Shown here in pieces: positions 49,601-61,150 of a stretch of DNA of 64,000 bases; positions within the stretch are counted from its first letter, which is position 1, and each line of letters opens with the position of its first letter. The position numbers and the translations under genes are program-made. The stretch comes from Heterobilharzia americana (Eukaryota > Platyhelminthes > Trematoda > Strigeidida > Schistosomatidae), in NCBI GenBank assembly GCA_944470555.2, contig OX104134.1, positions 72,658,678 to 72,722,677 on the forward strand. The letters run 5' to 3'. Below the pieces are notes generated by a model. That model was not told where the DNA came from. It did not search any database and saw only the letters and a list, made by a program, of their open reading frames with translations.

Positions 49601-51600
49601 TAGACAAACAGAACAACTATGCAATAACACTAGCACTACTCTTTTTGTTGAGCATTCACTTTATTTCTAAAAGATGTATGCACAGTAGATGGTACCTACT
49701 AAAACAAACATTCAAAAATAACTTTACGTGAGGGTAAGTCTAAAGCAACAGTATATATATCCTAAAGTGCTTCTCTTTTTAGAGTCACTATACTTCATTC
49801 GACTTGTGATGAACAAAAATACTGTTTCATTTAGCTCTGTCAGTTGAGTAAGTAACTATTGTTTTGCACATATTTTCCAGAAATTTTAGGTGAAACAGCC
49901 AGACCTTCAAAAATATACTTCAAGTTAAAAATAAGAGAACTAATACAGGCAAATGAAATTTACTTGAAGTAATAAAGTCTTTTCTAATTGTTTTTTTGTG
50001 AAATACTTTTATACGCATGCATATTTTTGAGTTTGAAGTGAATCAGACTGTTATTCAAACACAGCAACGAACATTCATTTTTTCGATTTCATGAAATTTT
50101 GTAGGAATGTACTTGGTGAGTTTAAACTCTAGAACATTCAATTTAGCTTTGATAAACCCACTGAATATCGAAGAAAGACGTTTTAGACACCTTACTCTTT
50201 CAGAACAGAGGTTAAAAAGGCAAAGCTTTTATTATAATTACCATTTCGTCTATCGTTTGGTAAAAGCCTGTTATATCGTTACTTTGAAAGTAGATAATTC
50301 ATCAGAACTTCGGACTATTACAAAATTTATAAGGAATGTTCTCGTGATAGTTCAAAACATCTATCTTTATCATTTCCAGAATCCTTCGGATGCTCTTTAA
50401 TCGTTACGAACTCCATAATCTTCAAAAGAGTGATCACAGACGTGTTGTGTTCATTTAACAACTTCTTTGTTAACCTTTAATTTTTTTCAGTTTCTTAAAT
50501 ATAAGAAATAAATCATAGAAAAGTTCGTAACAACTTGTGTAAAATAAGGCGCATAATATATGTTAATTTAATAGCAAGACCGGAAATAATTTCAGATTAG
50601 GTTGGTTCAAATCAACGAGAGCAACAGTACCTTACTATCACCTATGCACAAAATTCACCAAAGTAAGTGATGAGGTTGGTAGGGATAACAAAAATTACAT
50701 TTACTTTACTCAGGAACCATGAATATATTTCATCTATGATGACAAGCGTATCAATGTGAGTAGAATTATTCACAAGGCTAGAGTATCCCAGTTACTATGG
50801 TATGCACAGTATCAATGTACCATCTGCTTCAATAGTGTATATGACAGTGCAAACGGCGTAACTGTCACCCGATAAAAGATAGCTGATAGAATCCTATTCA
50901 ACTTATTTCTTATCTACACGTGGATAAGCTTCGCTTATACTATCAATAATCAGCGGTACTTTTTGACATGAAACGCGTGACATACACCTTTTGGTGCATT
51001 AGTGGGTACCACCGACAGTGTAAAACTAGAGGCAAACCGAACTGTATCAAAACAAATAATTTTTTCATGACAGTAATTGTATTTACACGCTAACTGTAAC
51101 GTCTTCAGGTATTACCATTAAATAATTATTCTACACTTTTATACTTTTCTGTCAAGCTGAAATGCACTGTTTTGTCTACGGTATTGAAAACGATGTTTTC
51201 TGAAAGCAAACCACTCCCACAACACTTCATTTTAATTTAAGATAAACATGGTGTAAGGTTTTGAACGAAAGGTAAGTCTAACCAAACCTATGTAATTCGA
51301 TTAGAACTCTTATATACTTCGTTCTAAGTATAAATACACATATACCCCAAAACCTTTTGTTACGTCAGTTTTTTCCAAGGTTTACTAGCACAGAAAAATA
51401 AGAAACTGAATAAGAGATCATGTTTCAAAGTAAACAATGAAAATTCTGCGAATAAATGCCAAATATTCCTATCCCTCCTGTCCATAAAACAACGCTGTTA
51501 TTTTCTGGAGCTTCTTAAAATTCAAACGCCCAGTTTTTGGGGTTTTGGAAAAATACAGCTCAGTATCATTGACCTATTGACTACTTTAATTAAAACATTT
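46620..51600. other. No recognisable gene (~5 kb)
   Basis: This is upstream of the TMEM26-like gene. Open frames at 49200-49385 (-) and 50107-50400 (+) were examined; neither has a known motif plus good splice sites. No RNA gene or repeat array was seen. Confidence 0.45.
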
Positions 51601-51611
51601 TCAATCTTCTT

Positions 51612-51790
51612 GTTTGTGGCTAGCAGAAGAATTTAGAAAGCTCGTTTTCATTCTACTTGAGACGTCAGGTGGATGGACCTGCACTTCAATGAGTGATGTT
51701 CTTTTCAGTGAGACTCGAACCTCGTGCCTATCGCTTTAAACTTCATTGCATTACGCACTTAATCACGGAGGCACGATAGCTACCTCTTGT
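51612..51790 (-). mobile_element. SM-alpha-like SINE, decayed
   Basis: Minus-strand tRNA-like head with an A box (CTCCGTGATTAAGTGCG, 51754-51770) and B box GAGGTTCGAGTCTC (51711-51724), then a hammerhead relic at 51617-51682. In the relic CTGACG is present but the following AG is lost, and CGAAAC has become TGAAAAC. The family tail TTCTGCTAGCCA is retained. Confidence 0.65.
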
Positions 51791-51817
51791 GCAACGAGTG
51801 TTAGTTATCACTTTTTA

Positions 51818-51888
51818 TGGATATGCTTGTAATTAGTACTAAACAGGACGAAACGCACTCCTTGAATTCCTCCGCTAGGCACAAACAA
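51818..51888 (+). repeat. Hammerhead/SINE 3' half on the opposite strand
   Basis: TAAACAGGACGAAACGCACT, then CCTTGAATTCCTCCGCTAGGC, matches the 3' half of the SM-alpha ribozyme (AGGACGAAACGC and GATTCC.CTGCTA). The 5' half is decayed (TTGTAATTAG for CTGATGAG). It lies only about 30 bp from the minus-strand SINE, in opposite orientation. Confidence 0.5.
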
Positions 51889-53571
51889 GTAAATTACCGT
51901 AATTAACATTCAGGCAACATTAAGTCACCCACATAGTAGCCCATATTGCCAACAGAGGTTAAACAATTCAATCCAGTAAAACAACGGAGAATTACAAGCA
52001 TATCTATAAATAGTAACTGCTAATCTTCATTATACAACGTTAACTGGTTTTATAAGTCATTCGTCTTTTTTTCGCAGTTTTCACAGAAAAACTGTAAAAT
52101 GACAGTCCAAATGAACTTAGAAAAGTGCATTGCACGCCATACGACCAAGAGAGAATTTTCTCATGCCAGCCAAAAGAACTTAAACAGTACCTTCATTATA
52201 TCGACATAAAAATGTTAATACCATGCAAGTTGATATTAAACGTTGTCTTGACCATGCAACATAATTTGAGCTAGAAAAATTAGATAAATCTAGCTTAAAT
52301 AAAATAACCTTTAAGCCTAATTTTGAAGGATATTTAATTCCCTTTTACTCTAGATTATGTTCAGTGTTAGATATATTCAGTAATGTCCAGTCGGTTAATG
52401 CACTGCAACGTTCGACTCATTAATTCACCACATCTACCTATCTGTTTGAATGTCATAAGTTTTTCACTTCAGCGACACATCAATCGCATTAGAATGACTT
52501 TCTTTCTTGAGACCAAGTAACTTTATTTAAAATTAAGGTTATTATAAATATGAGCTCTCTTTTGTAACATTCGATAAACTGGTAGGAAGAGATTTGAAAA
52601 TTTGTCAAATCTCACTTTTCAGTTTGCTTAGCTGTGTTTTGATGAAGAAACATAGAATGGCTTGGTTAAAAGAGATTCCGTAAAATTACTTTCTACATGA
52701 ACTGGTTACCGAAAAAGTTTTATTTACAGTCGACACATAATACAATGAATATTCTCAGACATGTCTGTGTCAAAGTAAATCTTCTGTACAGTAAACATAC
52801 CTTAAATAAATGTGGAGTATAATCAAAATTTGGTCAAACAGTATGGCAGATATTGGGCTCTGAGTAAAAGGTTGACATTAGATACAGTTTTTATTTGTGT
52901 AAGTAATAGCATGTGTTTGATCTCCTTGTCCATGGACAAGGGGATTAGTTGCACTCAAAAAGTAAAACAATCGTGTGAAAGAAAAAGCAAGCTTCATAGA
53001 CTGAACATCTACTGAGGTTGATTCTTTAGATCTATCTAGCACCTAGAGGTCTGCCACCGAAAATGTTGCAGTTACCGGTAACAATAATCAACTTAGAGTT
53101 TAAATGTGATTATTATATGGGTTGAGGCAGAAATCCTTACCCAATATTATGAAGTATTCATCAAAATATTTGATACTTAATAATTAGTTTTTAATAATTC
53201 TGATTCATTTTTGGGTTGCTTGATGAAACCGATAACTGCATGAAATTTAGAAAACATAAGTACACCGATAAAGTACATTTATTGGTCACTGGCGTGCAAC
53301 CAATTTCGTGTTGTCTACTCCAAAGTGCTGATCGAATTCTTTTGATAAAAGTTTAGTGCAGACACCAGGTTGGAAGATAGCATCACTTTGCACTCTGACT
53401 GATGCTAGATGGTTGTAGATAATTAACAGGAATCCCTGAACAAAAGTTTCTTTCCTATTAATGATTTTTGGCAAGGCTGTGGTCAGTACTCAGAAGAGCG
53501 GATAAATGAAATTGATTACTCTCTAGTGAACAATCAGTGGACCTAATCCATTTTTACAGGAGGTTAGTCTT

Positions 53572-53730
53572 GATTCGAATAGCTCAGTAATGACTCTGCT
53601 GATGTGGTTTAAATCTTTCAGGCTACATCATTTCTTTTCAGGCTGCAGATACGCTTTGTTGACCAGTACTGACAAATTCGAAACCCAGATCTACATCTTC
53701 CTGCTGATTATCTCCAATCAATTAACATGA
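53572..53730 (+). mobile_element. tRNA-derived SINE relic related to the 45.1 kb copy
   Basis: The A-box-like ATAGCTCAGTAATGAC is followed by a lost B box and a hammerhead relic (TTGACCAGTACTGACAAATTCGAAA, given in two parts: TTGACCAGTA and CTGACAAATTCGAAA). The tail CATCTTCCTGCTGATTATCTC parallels CATGATTTCCTACCAGTTGTC at 45.19 kb. Confidence 0.5.
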
Positions 53731-55124
53731 ACCAATGAAGCATTACTTATTTGTTTGACCATCTGTTTGCAAAGTTCAAATATAGAGCGTTTCTTTGTTG
53801 GTTTCGAAACTGTGTCATTCATGGATTTTGACTTTGTCAGGAGACGCTAACTATGAATTTCTACCTGGGTTATTCAATGATTTCACATGGATATGTGGTT
53901 CTCAACAAGTATAGAATGGATCACATGTGATCAACGATTGATGAAATGAGGACGGTAAATACCTTGAACTGAACAAGCTGTACTCGCTTCAAAACATTTC
54001 TGTCAGAAAGCATAAATATTAGCATGATCAAGATTTTGAAACGTACCCATACAGAACAGTTTTACATAAAAATGTTTACTTTACCAGAGTGAACCTAAAA
54101 TCTATGTCGTACGCAACTATCTTACCGTATGCTGAAAAACATAAAAAACATTTCATGTATTTTGAAGAATGATATGGACTGATCTTCACAGACATATTGA
54201 AAACGTTACTTTGGACACCTGAATTCTGACCACTTATTAAAACACTGAACAAAATCCCTGCTTATAATGATATAGAATTTTAATACAGCATTATGAAAAA
54301 TGAAATCAGAAGAGTTGATTTCAAGGAAAATTCAAAGTATTGTTGAATGTTAGTTTCAAGAAATTAGTCAAATCAGTTTTTATAACAATGCTTTAAAATA
54401 AGTTGCAGCCTTCTTTATTCCCAATACAAGTACTTAAGGTAACATTTAATACACACCCATGTCCACACAATTTCCATACAGATGTGATTGTTAATGTTAA
54501 GTAGTTGCTATCATAACGAAAATGCAAATTCATATAAAACGTTTGTTTATTATCCGGTAGATGAAACATGCTATACTTCCTCCCTTACCTGTTTTAAGAA
54601 ATAAAACAGCACGTTTCTAAAAATGTTTACTCCTTTCCTGTTGAGTAATTTCGTGTATGATGTTGTCACTTGAATAAAAAATACTGATTAGATTTTACTG
54701 GTGTTGTGATGTCTCAGCTGGATAGCGTAGTCATGAAGTTTTCATTGTCATTCTAGACAACGTTATCAGCGCAAGCTTCAGAAAGGAAAGGGCTATAAGA
54801 TTTTCTCCACAAGTGGTTAGTAGCTTTTCCTGATGACACTGCGTGTGACTGATTAATTTTGCTGGAATCTTTTTATTCTAAATATACGTATTTCGATTGG
54901 TTTTCCTGTTAACGTGAACTGTAGTCTTCTTTATGTTTTTAATGGTCTGCAGATTGTGCCAGTGTCGGGGTATCTGCTGATTGCAGGCCAACTTGGACTA
55001 GAAGCTTCTAAAAATTCTCCCGCTGGCTGGTGTTGGAGAGGGCTTATCTTCCTTATCCTCCTTTGTTACAGCCTTTTGATCCGCATCACAGAGAGTGAAG
55101 ATATTTTGTAAGCTTTTGAGAAGT
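53731..55124. other. No recognisable gene
   Basis: One plus frame (54914-55111) has a hydrophobic middle but no known motif. A tRNA A-box-like patch (GTCTCAGCTGGATAGCG) occurs near 54711. Confidence 0.45.
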
Positions 55125-55145
55125 AGTCTAGTAGTAGTAGTAGTC
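55125..55145. repeat. Short (TAG)n tract
   Basis: Five to six tandem AGT/TAG units. Confidence 0.8.
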
Positions 55146-55199
55146 TAGTTACAATTTCGAAAGAGTTTTTCACACAAGGTAAAAGGTTCACTTGTTGGT

Positions 55200-55690
55200 T
55201 GCCTAGGATGACTTTTTGGTTGACGACGAATTAGACAAACATCTTTTGGTGAATTCGTATGGATAGTTTTTTTTCAAAGAAACAGTGATTATATAGTTTT
55301 TTCTTTTCCCCGTGTGGTTGATGAAATACAGTGTGACTTCACTCTTTTAAATAATGTTTTAATGCAAATGATTTTGTGGATTGTTAACTTCTTGATTTTG
55401 TAGTTAAGGATTCAATCCGTATGAGTTGATTTTCTGTGTACTTCAGTTTCCAATTTTCCTGTTCTATTCATCAAAACATCTAACAATGCAAATTTTTTGG
55501 ATTCCTCTTTACTTGTGTATTTGATGTAATCGAAAGTGTAGTTGACTGATATATAAGCCTTTTTCGGTTTGTTTCTTTTGATGATGACAAACGTGTCATT
55601 CACATACAGGATCCAAATTTTGCTTTGATCAACGGTGACAGCAGTTTCCGATCTTTGCATTACTACTTCTACAGTGAAAATGCAGAAATC
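55200..55690 (-). pseudogene. Penelope-like RT fragment (motif C and beyond)
   Basis: The minus frame at 55412-55660 reads WILYVNDTFVIIKRN, a motif C in which YVDD has become YVND. It goes on to FDYIKYTSKEESKKFALLDV and VHRKSTHTD, then a stop. Beyond it the same strand continues CIKTLFKRVKSHC, then KNYPYEFTKRCL in a shifted frame, which matches the connection region of Penelope RTs of the classic HRKxTHTDxxL type. It is a different subfamily from the two arm-bearing elements. The catalytic Asp substitution and stops make it dead. Confidence 0.78.
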
Positions 55691-57448
55691 CTGATTAGAG
55701 AAAAAACAAAGAATCTCAGAGAATGTTTTAAAGCGTGATAATCAGGTTATTCAGCAACCAACACATATAGTAACACTGACACAATCTCTCCGCCAATAAC
55801 AAGCACGAAGGTCAAAGCTCACGTTAGCTGGATAACCAGTAAAAATACTTGAAGAGAAAGCTGATAATAATCAGTCACACCCAGCGCCATCAAGACAAGC
55901 TGATGAGCTAGTTGTGCAGGAAATTCCATCGCTCACGTTTTTATGAAGTTCTTACTAATAACGTTGTCTAGAATTACAATGAAAATTTCAGGTATAAATC
56001 ATCCAGCTTGGAGAAGAGGACATCACCAAAATCATTCTCCTGTGCTACAAATATTCTACATCATCTTGTACACCTTTGGATTTCATTACTTTCTGGTTGT
56101 ATAGCGCCATACTTAAAATCCGATACTACAACAGGCAAGTTTCGAATCTAAATTTATTTCTTACTGCTAATTAATGGTAACGTTTCTGAGTACTCTTTTC
56201 TCGCTAAGATCCTTTGAAATTACAGCTGCTGAAGTTATTACTGATAGGTCTGTTTATCACACCACAGTGGACCCTACTAAGGAGGAGATAAATGACAGTG
56301 TCAAGGGATCTGGATGTAAAGTTCAGGAAGTCAGACAGAAGCGGAAAGCCTCACAAGCAGAAATCTGTCTACAGCAAATCAAAGTTAAGACCATGAACTC
56401 CTTATAACGCTCACTTGCGCATTGTGATAAGTATTGAGTACAGGTAGTGGAAATAAAAGGTAGTTTCAGTGTGATTTTGATTTATTAATAAAAACAAACA
56501 AATATTTATAAGGCATTCACCATCAGGAATCAAGGCTAAAACAGTAGGATTGTAAATTTATAAGAAACATTTGGAAGTAATCTGAACTTCATTTTCAATG
56601 TGTTCATTCCTAAGTCTTAGTTAACCTGTTTTCTATGTATAGAAAATAGTACAAATAACATACATTGACTACGATCAAAGTGTAAGTGCCTACTTCATGA
56701 ACCGAACCTCTCATATAAATCAAAGTACTTATTACTCATATGATGTCGTGCATGACCATCAATATCACTGTCAATTTATTTGCATTTTATTCATCCTAGG
56801 GGGAAATCAACAAAAATTCACAATTTAAAAATGATATAGTCATTTAAAAAATGTAAAACATCATATATTTGTTCCAAAACATTTTCGATCATGGTTAGTG
56901 TCTGTAACGTTTACGTGAACTCATAAAACCGTTCTGAAGTAATTAAAAATTAGTAACTGAGCTCCAGAGAATCCCATAAAATAATGAAAAATGTCAGAAA
57001 ACGTTGTATAAATCGAGGTGTACTTTCACTATTGTGTCAAGCATTTACTAACGGATGATATATAAAATCCCGCAACCAACATGAATCCAGTGATAACATA
57101 TAAATATATTTAAGGAACATGGAAACATCTTCCTAAAGAATCACATTTCAGTGATACATTTCCTGAAACAATTTAATGTTATACTAAAAAACCCATGAGT
57201 GAATGAATATTAGTCAGCTACTCTTACTCCAATAACCTCGTCATCTTCTGCATGCTGTCAAAAAGTATACAAGGCGTGTGTGTTTGATGTATATCTATGG
57301 AAAAAATATACTTATCAAACCAATAAGGAGAGATCCAAAAATCTATTCATTGAGAAACCGAACAGCCTTGACGTTCATCAGTAGTCAATTTGAGTGCCGA
57401 TGGAAATCCCGATTATGATGTTTCTGCTTTAATTTCGGTAACTTCATC
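55691..57448. other. No recognisable gene
   Basis: A 77-codon plus frame at 56174-56407 is rich in Lys, Glu and Val, but I do not recognise it and see no good splice sites. Confidence 0.45.
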
Positions 57449-57457
57449 ATCACAACA
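57449..57457 (+). repeat. Target-site duplication, left (RTE copy 2)
   Basis: ATCACAACA, repeated at 60822-60830 after the AAT tail. Confidence 0.8.
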
Positions 57458-57706
57458 ACCTCGCCTGGTTAACTAGTTCACTAGTTACTAGCCGGTTCTA
57501 GGCCCGGGTAAAGAGGGAAGGTTGGGCATACGGCTAGCAACCATAACCAGTAAAACAAATACAATCGCTGAAGAAACTTCAAAGCACAAACAAAATATAA
57601 AAAATTAAAACAAAATTATTCCTCACTGGAATCAGAGAGGCAAAATAACGCCGGTTGGTGAAAGCCTTCGGGGAGACAATTGGCCGGGCCTGTGTGTCTT
57701 CTCTCG

Positions 57707-58740
57707 ATGAAAGCGAAAGTAAACGTGGGGACATGGAATGTCCGCACAATGTTTGAACCCACCAAGGCTGCCCAGATTCCAAACGAGAGGAGAAGGTATC
57801 TCATTAAAAGGTTAGGAATTTGCGAAAGCAGATGGAATGGAAGTCGACTCTCCAAACTGTCAACTGCAGAGTCAATTATCTACTCGGATATTGTCACCCA
57901 GACGACAACCACGGTCGAGCATACTAAGTTTTCGAGTGGCTATCATGATGTTCCCAAGAGCATCGAAGGTTCTCATACAGTGCGAACCAATCTCCTCCAC
58001 GATCAAGACCATGACAACAAGATTCAAATCAAAAGGAAAGAAAGTCACAATCATACAATGATACGCTATGCACCTACAAATAATGCAGATGAAGAGCAGA
58101 AGTAGGAATTCTACAGACAACTGCAGTCAAAACTAAACAAGACCCCATCTCAGTTGGCGACATCAAATTCTAATGGGTGGGATGACATGAATGCCAGCCA
58201 CACTGGGAGCAGACAACACAGGAAGAGAACTAACCATGGGTCGAGAAGTGCTAGGTGGAATGAACGAGAATGGAGAACTGTTTGCAGATTTCTGTGCATT
58301 CAACGATTTGGTGATTGGAGGTAGTGTGTTCAGGCAAAAGGATATCCACAAAGCGACATGGAGTTGATTTCACCAGACACTAGGACACACTAAGAATCAG
58401 ATCGACTTTATCTCCAAGTGAAGAAAGTGGAGATGCAGTCTACTTGACACTAGGTCAAGAAGAGGAGCCGATGTAGGTTCAAACCACTCACTATCTAGTG
58501 CAAGGAACCTACCTTCGAAATCAAGTTGAAAGCCTCCAAGGAAGCTGGTGATAGACCACAGTTCAAGTTCAAAACCCAGAACGGAAACTGAGGGACGAAA
58601 CTACAAAGGACATCTTCACGTCAGCCAGCCATCAAGACAAAATGGGAGATATCGAGCAACATCTTTGAAGAAATCTATGTGGATGAACACTGGAACTCTT
58701 TGAAAGCCATGTGGAAGGAAACCTACACAACCGTATTAGG
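57707..58740 (+). pseudogene. RTE endonuclease domain, decayed
   Basis: MKAKVNVGTWNVRTMFEPTK and LGICESRWNGS are intact and in frame here, whereas copy 1 is frameshifted between them. Later blocks (APTNNA, the Asp-Phe-Ile and Ser-Asp-His regions) are broken by insertions between 57890 and 58500. Confidence 0.82.
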
Positions 58741-58779
58741 AAGGAAGAAGAAAGAGGATAAGGAATGGATTTTGACGGA

Positions 58780-60690
58780 TACATGGTAGCTGACAGAGCA
58801 GGGAGAGGAGGATGGTGAAGCAGAAGATGAACCAGTGCAAGGATGAACGACGAGAAGAGGAACTGAGTACAATGCATAAAACACTATACTAGACAAAGAA
58901 GTGGAGAGGAGTGCACGCAAAGACAAAAGACACTTCTACGAAACACTGGAAAGTGAAGCAGAACAGGCTGCTGGTAGGAGAGGCAGAGAGGCTATGACAA
59001 CATTGTATCAAATAACCAGGTTACTATCTGGGAGGGAAGAGAACAACATAGATGAAGCCAATAAAAGATGATGAGGAAAATATAATTACCAAAGGAGAGA
59101 AACAAAGAAGACAAGAAGCTCTTGAATCGACCACCACCTGCACTTCATCCAGAAATACCACCTGCACCCCAGTCACAGAACCACAAGTGAGCATAAATCC
59201 TCCAACAAAAGTCGAAGTCCTGAACGTCATAAAGCTACTGAAGTGCGAGAAAGCAGCAGGACAAGATGGAATCCCACCAGGAGGACTGAGAACAGACGCA
59301 AAGACAACAGCAGACATGTTCCCACCACTATTGCAGAAGGTGTGGAAGGAAGCGAAGGTACCTGGCTAGTGATTGGAAGAAGGGTTACCTTGTCAAACTG
59401 CCGAAGAAGGGAGACCTCAGTGTTTGCAAGAACTGGCGCGGAATCACTCTCCTGTACACCCACAGCAAGCAAAATATTAGGCCGCATCATCCTGAAGAGA
59501 CTAAAGGGTGCACCGGATTCAAAACTACGACCGGAACAGGCTGGCTGGCTGGATTCAGGAAGTACAAATCATGTGCCGACCAAATTGCAACGCTTCGCGT
59601 CCATCATAGAGCAGAGTATAGAATGGCAGTCAACTATCTACCTCAACTTCATCGACTTTGAGAAGGCCTTCGACAGCGTCGACCGAGGGGTAATTTGGAA
59701 ACTGCTTCAATACTACGGAATACCGCAAACCTTTATCAGCCTCATTCAACAACTATATGAAGACGCCACAGTGCCAGTTAAGTAATTCACAATGGGAAGC
59801 TCAGTGATGCCTTTGAAGTGAAGACAGGAGTGATACAAGGCTGTCTTCTATCACCCATGATGTTCTTGATTGTGGTCGACTAGACTGGATCATGCAACAA
59901 ACAGTGAGGAGCTGTGAGAAGAGGGGGATACGCTGGACCTGCGGAAAGAATCGAGAAGATTTAGATTTCGCCGACAATGACTGTATTTCTAATGTCTTGT
60001 TGGACAGACTTGAAGATCTACATGCGAAAAACTAACAAGTTGACAGGAAGAGGCAGGGCAGCGAAGACGGGAATCCAAGTGAACGTAGAGAAGACATAGG
60101 TGATGATGTTACACGACCAACACCACCACCACCAACAACAACAAGCTTCAATCATCATCGAAGAGGGAAACTTAAAGGAAGTAACTTCCTTCACCTATCT
60201 ACGCAGCACTGTTCCAACTACAGGCGGCACAGACGTGGACGTCAAAGCTAGGATCGGGAAAGCAAGACAGGCGTTCATTAGTCTGAAACCAGTGTGGAGA
60301 TCATCCGCACTCAGCATGTGAAACAAGATGTTGATTTTCAACACCAACGTCAAGTCAGTGCTCCTGTATTGTTCAGAGACTTGGCGCGTCACGAAAGGGA
60401 TTTCCAACAAACTACAGACATTCATCAACAACTGCCTACAATGGCTCGCCACTGAAGATCAGATGGCCAGAATAATAGGAATAAGCAACAAGGAACTCTG
60501 GCCTGCCAACGAACCAACCAAGAACCTATCACTCAACAAATATACAGAAGAAAGTGGAGGTGGATTGGGCATACACTGAGAAGGCCGACTGGGGACATCA
60601 CGCGTCAAGCCATTTGCTCGAGTGGAACCCCTATGGGAAGCGACGAGTTGGGCGTCCGAGGAGATGATGACATGGAGGAGATCGTGCGAG
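58780..60690 (+). pseudogene. RTE reverse transcriptase and C-terminal domain, decayed
   Basis: Recognisable blocks are EKAAGQDGIPP, NWRGITLL (in a shifted frame), the motif A region FIDFEKAFDSVDRGVIWKLL (59643 on), a decayed motif B (SCV.GCLLSPM type), FADN for motif C, FTYLRSTVPTTGGTD, WRVTKGISNKLQ, and the GRPRR-like tail. No frame exceeds about 180 codons. Confidence 0.82.
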
Positions 60691-60821
60691 GAGGAAATGA
60701 GAGGTTGTGGGTAGTCGTGGAGCCAGGTTCAAAAGATTTCAGAGAACAGAGCCCATTGGATACGTGCTACTGAAGCCCAATGTTCCGTTGGGAACCCAAG
60801 GGACAAATAATAATAATAATA

Positions 60822-60830
60822 ATCACAACA
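60822..60830 (+). repeat. Target-site duplication, right (RTE copy 2)
   Basis: ATCACAACA directly after the AAT tail. Confidence 0.8.
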
Positions 60831-61039
60831 TCTTTGTCCTATTAGATTTTTTCCATGATAAAAGTAACCTTGTTGACAGAGCTGAATTGAGAGTACATGA
60901 AAAAGTTTGACCCAGCGACATGTAAATGAAGATCGTTTGCAAGTCAAGCTACCAGAGGTGGTTTTACCGATAAAAATTTGTTACGTAGGATGAAGCTTCG
61001 TAAGCAAATTAAATTTCCAGCCATATATTTTTAATGGAT

Positions 61040-61150
61040 AGTGGCTAGCAGTGGAACCCAGAACACGCGTTCCGTCCTGCTTGGGCCTCGTCAAGTGGGT
61101 GTACCTGCCTCCCAGAGACCGATCAATCCGGTTCAGTCAATGACGGGATA
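61040..61150 (-). mobile_element. SM-alpha-like SINE fragment with hammerhead relic
   Basis: On the minus strand 61105-61051 runs GGTACACCCACTTGACGAGG to GGGTTCCAC, then the tail TGCTAGCCACTATCC. This matches the classic SM-alpha ribozyme layout (GGTACATCCAG...CTGGATTCCAC). The catalytic C of CTGANGA is T, and GAAA has become GGAA, so it should be inactive. Stem II (GGCCC...AGGAC) and stem I are still visible. Confidence 0.75.

Larger units (their letters stand above)
57457..60821 (+). mobile_element. Full-length RTE-clade LINE (SR2-like), copy 2
   Basis: This copy begins with the same AACCTCGCCTGGTTAACTAG and ends GGGACAAATAATAATAAT, colinear with the 24.47 kb copy but about 130 bp longer because of many short insertions. 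An 8-9 bp target-site duplication flanks it. It has far more frameshifts than copy 1. Confidence 0.93.

Noticed and set aside
53286..53474. 62-codon minus frame ending just before AATAAA, possible terminal exon
   Set aside because: No recognised motif or clear acceptor; AATAAA is common in this composition.
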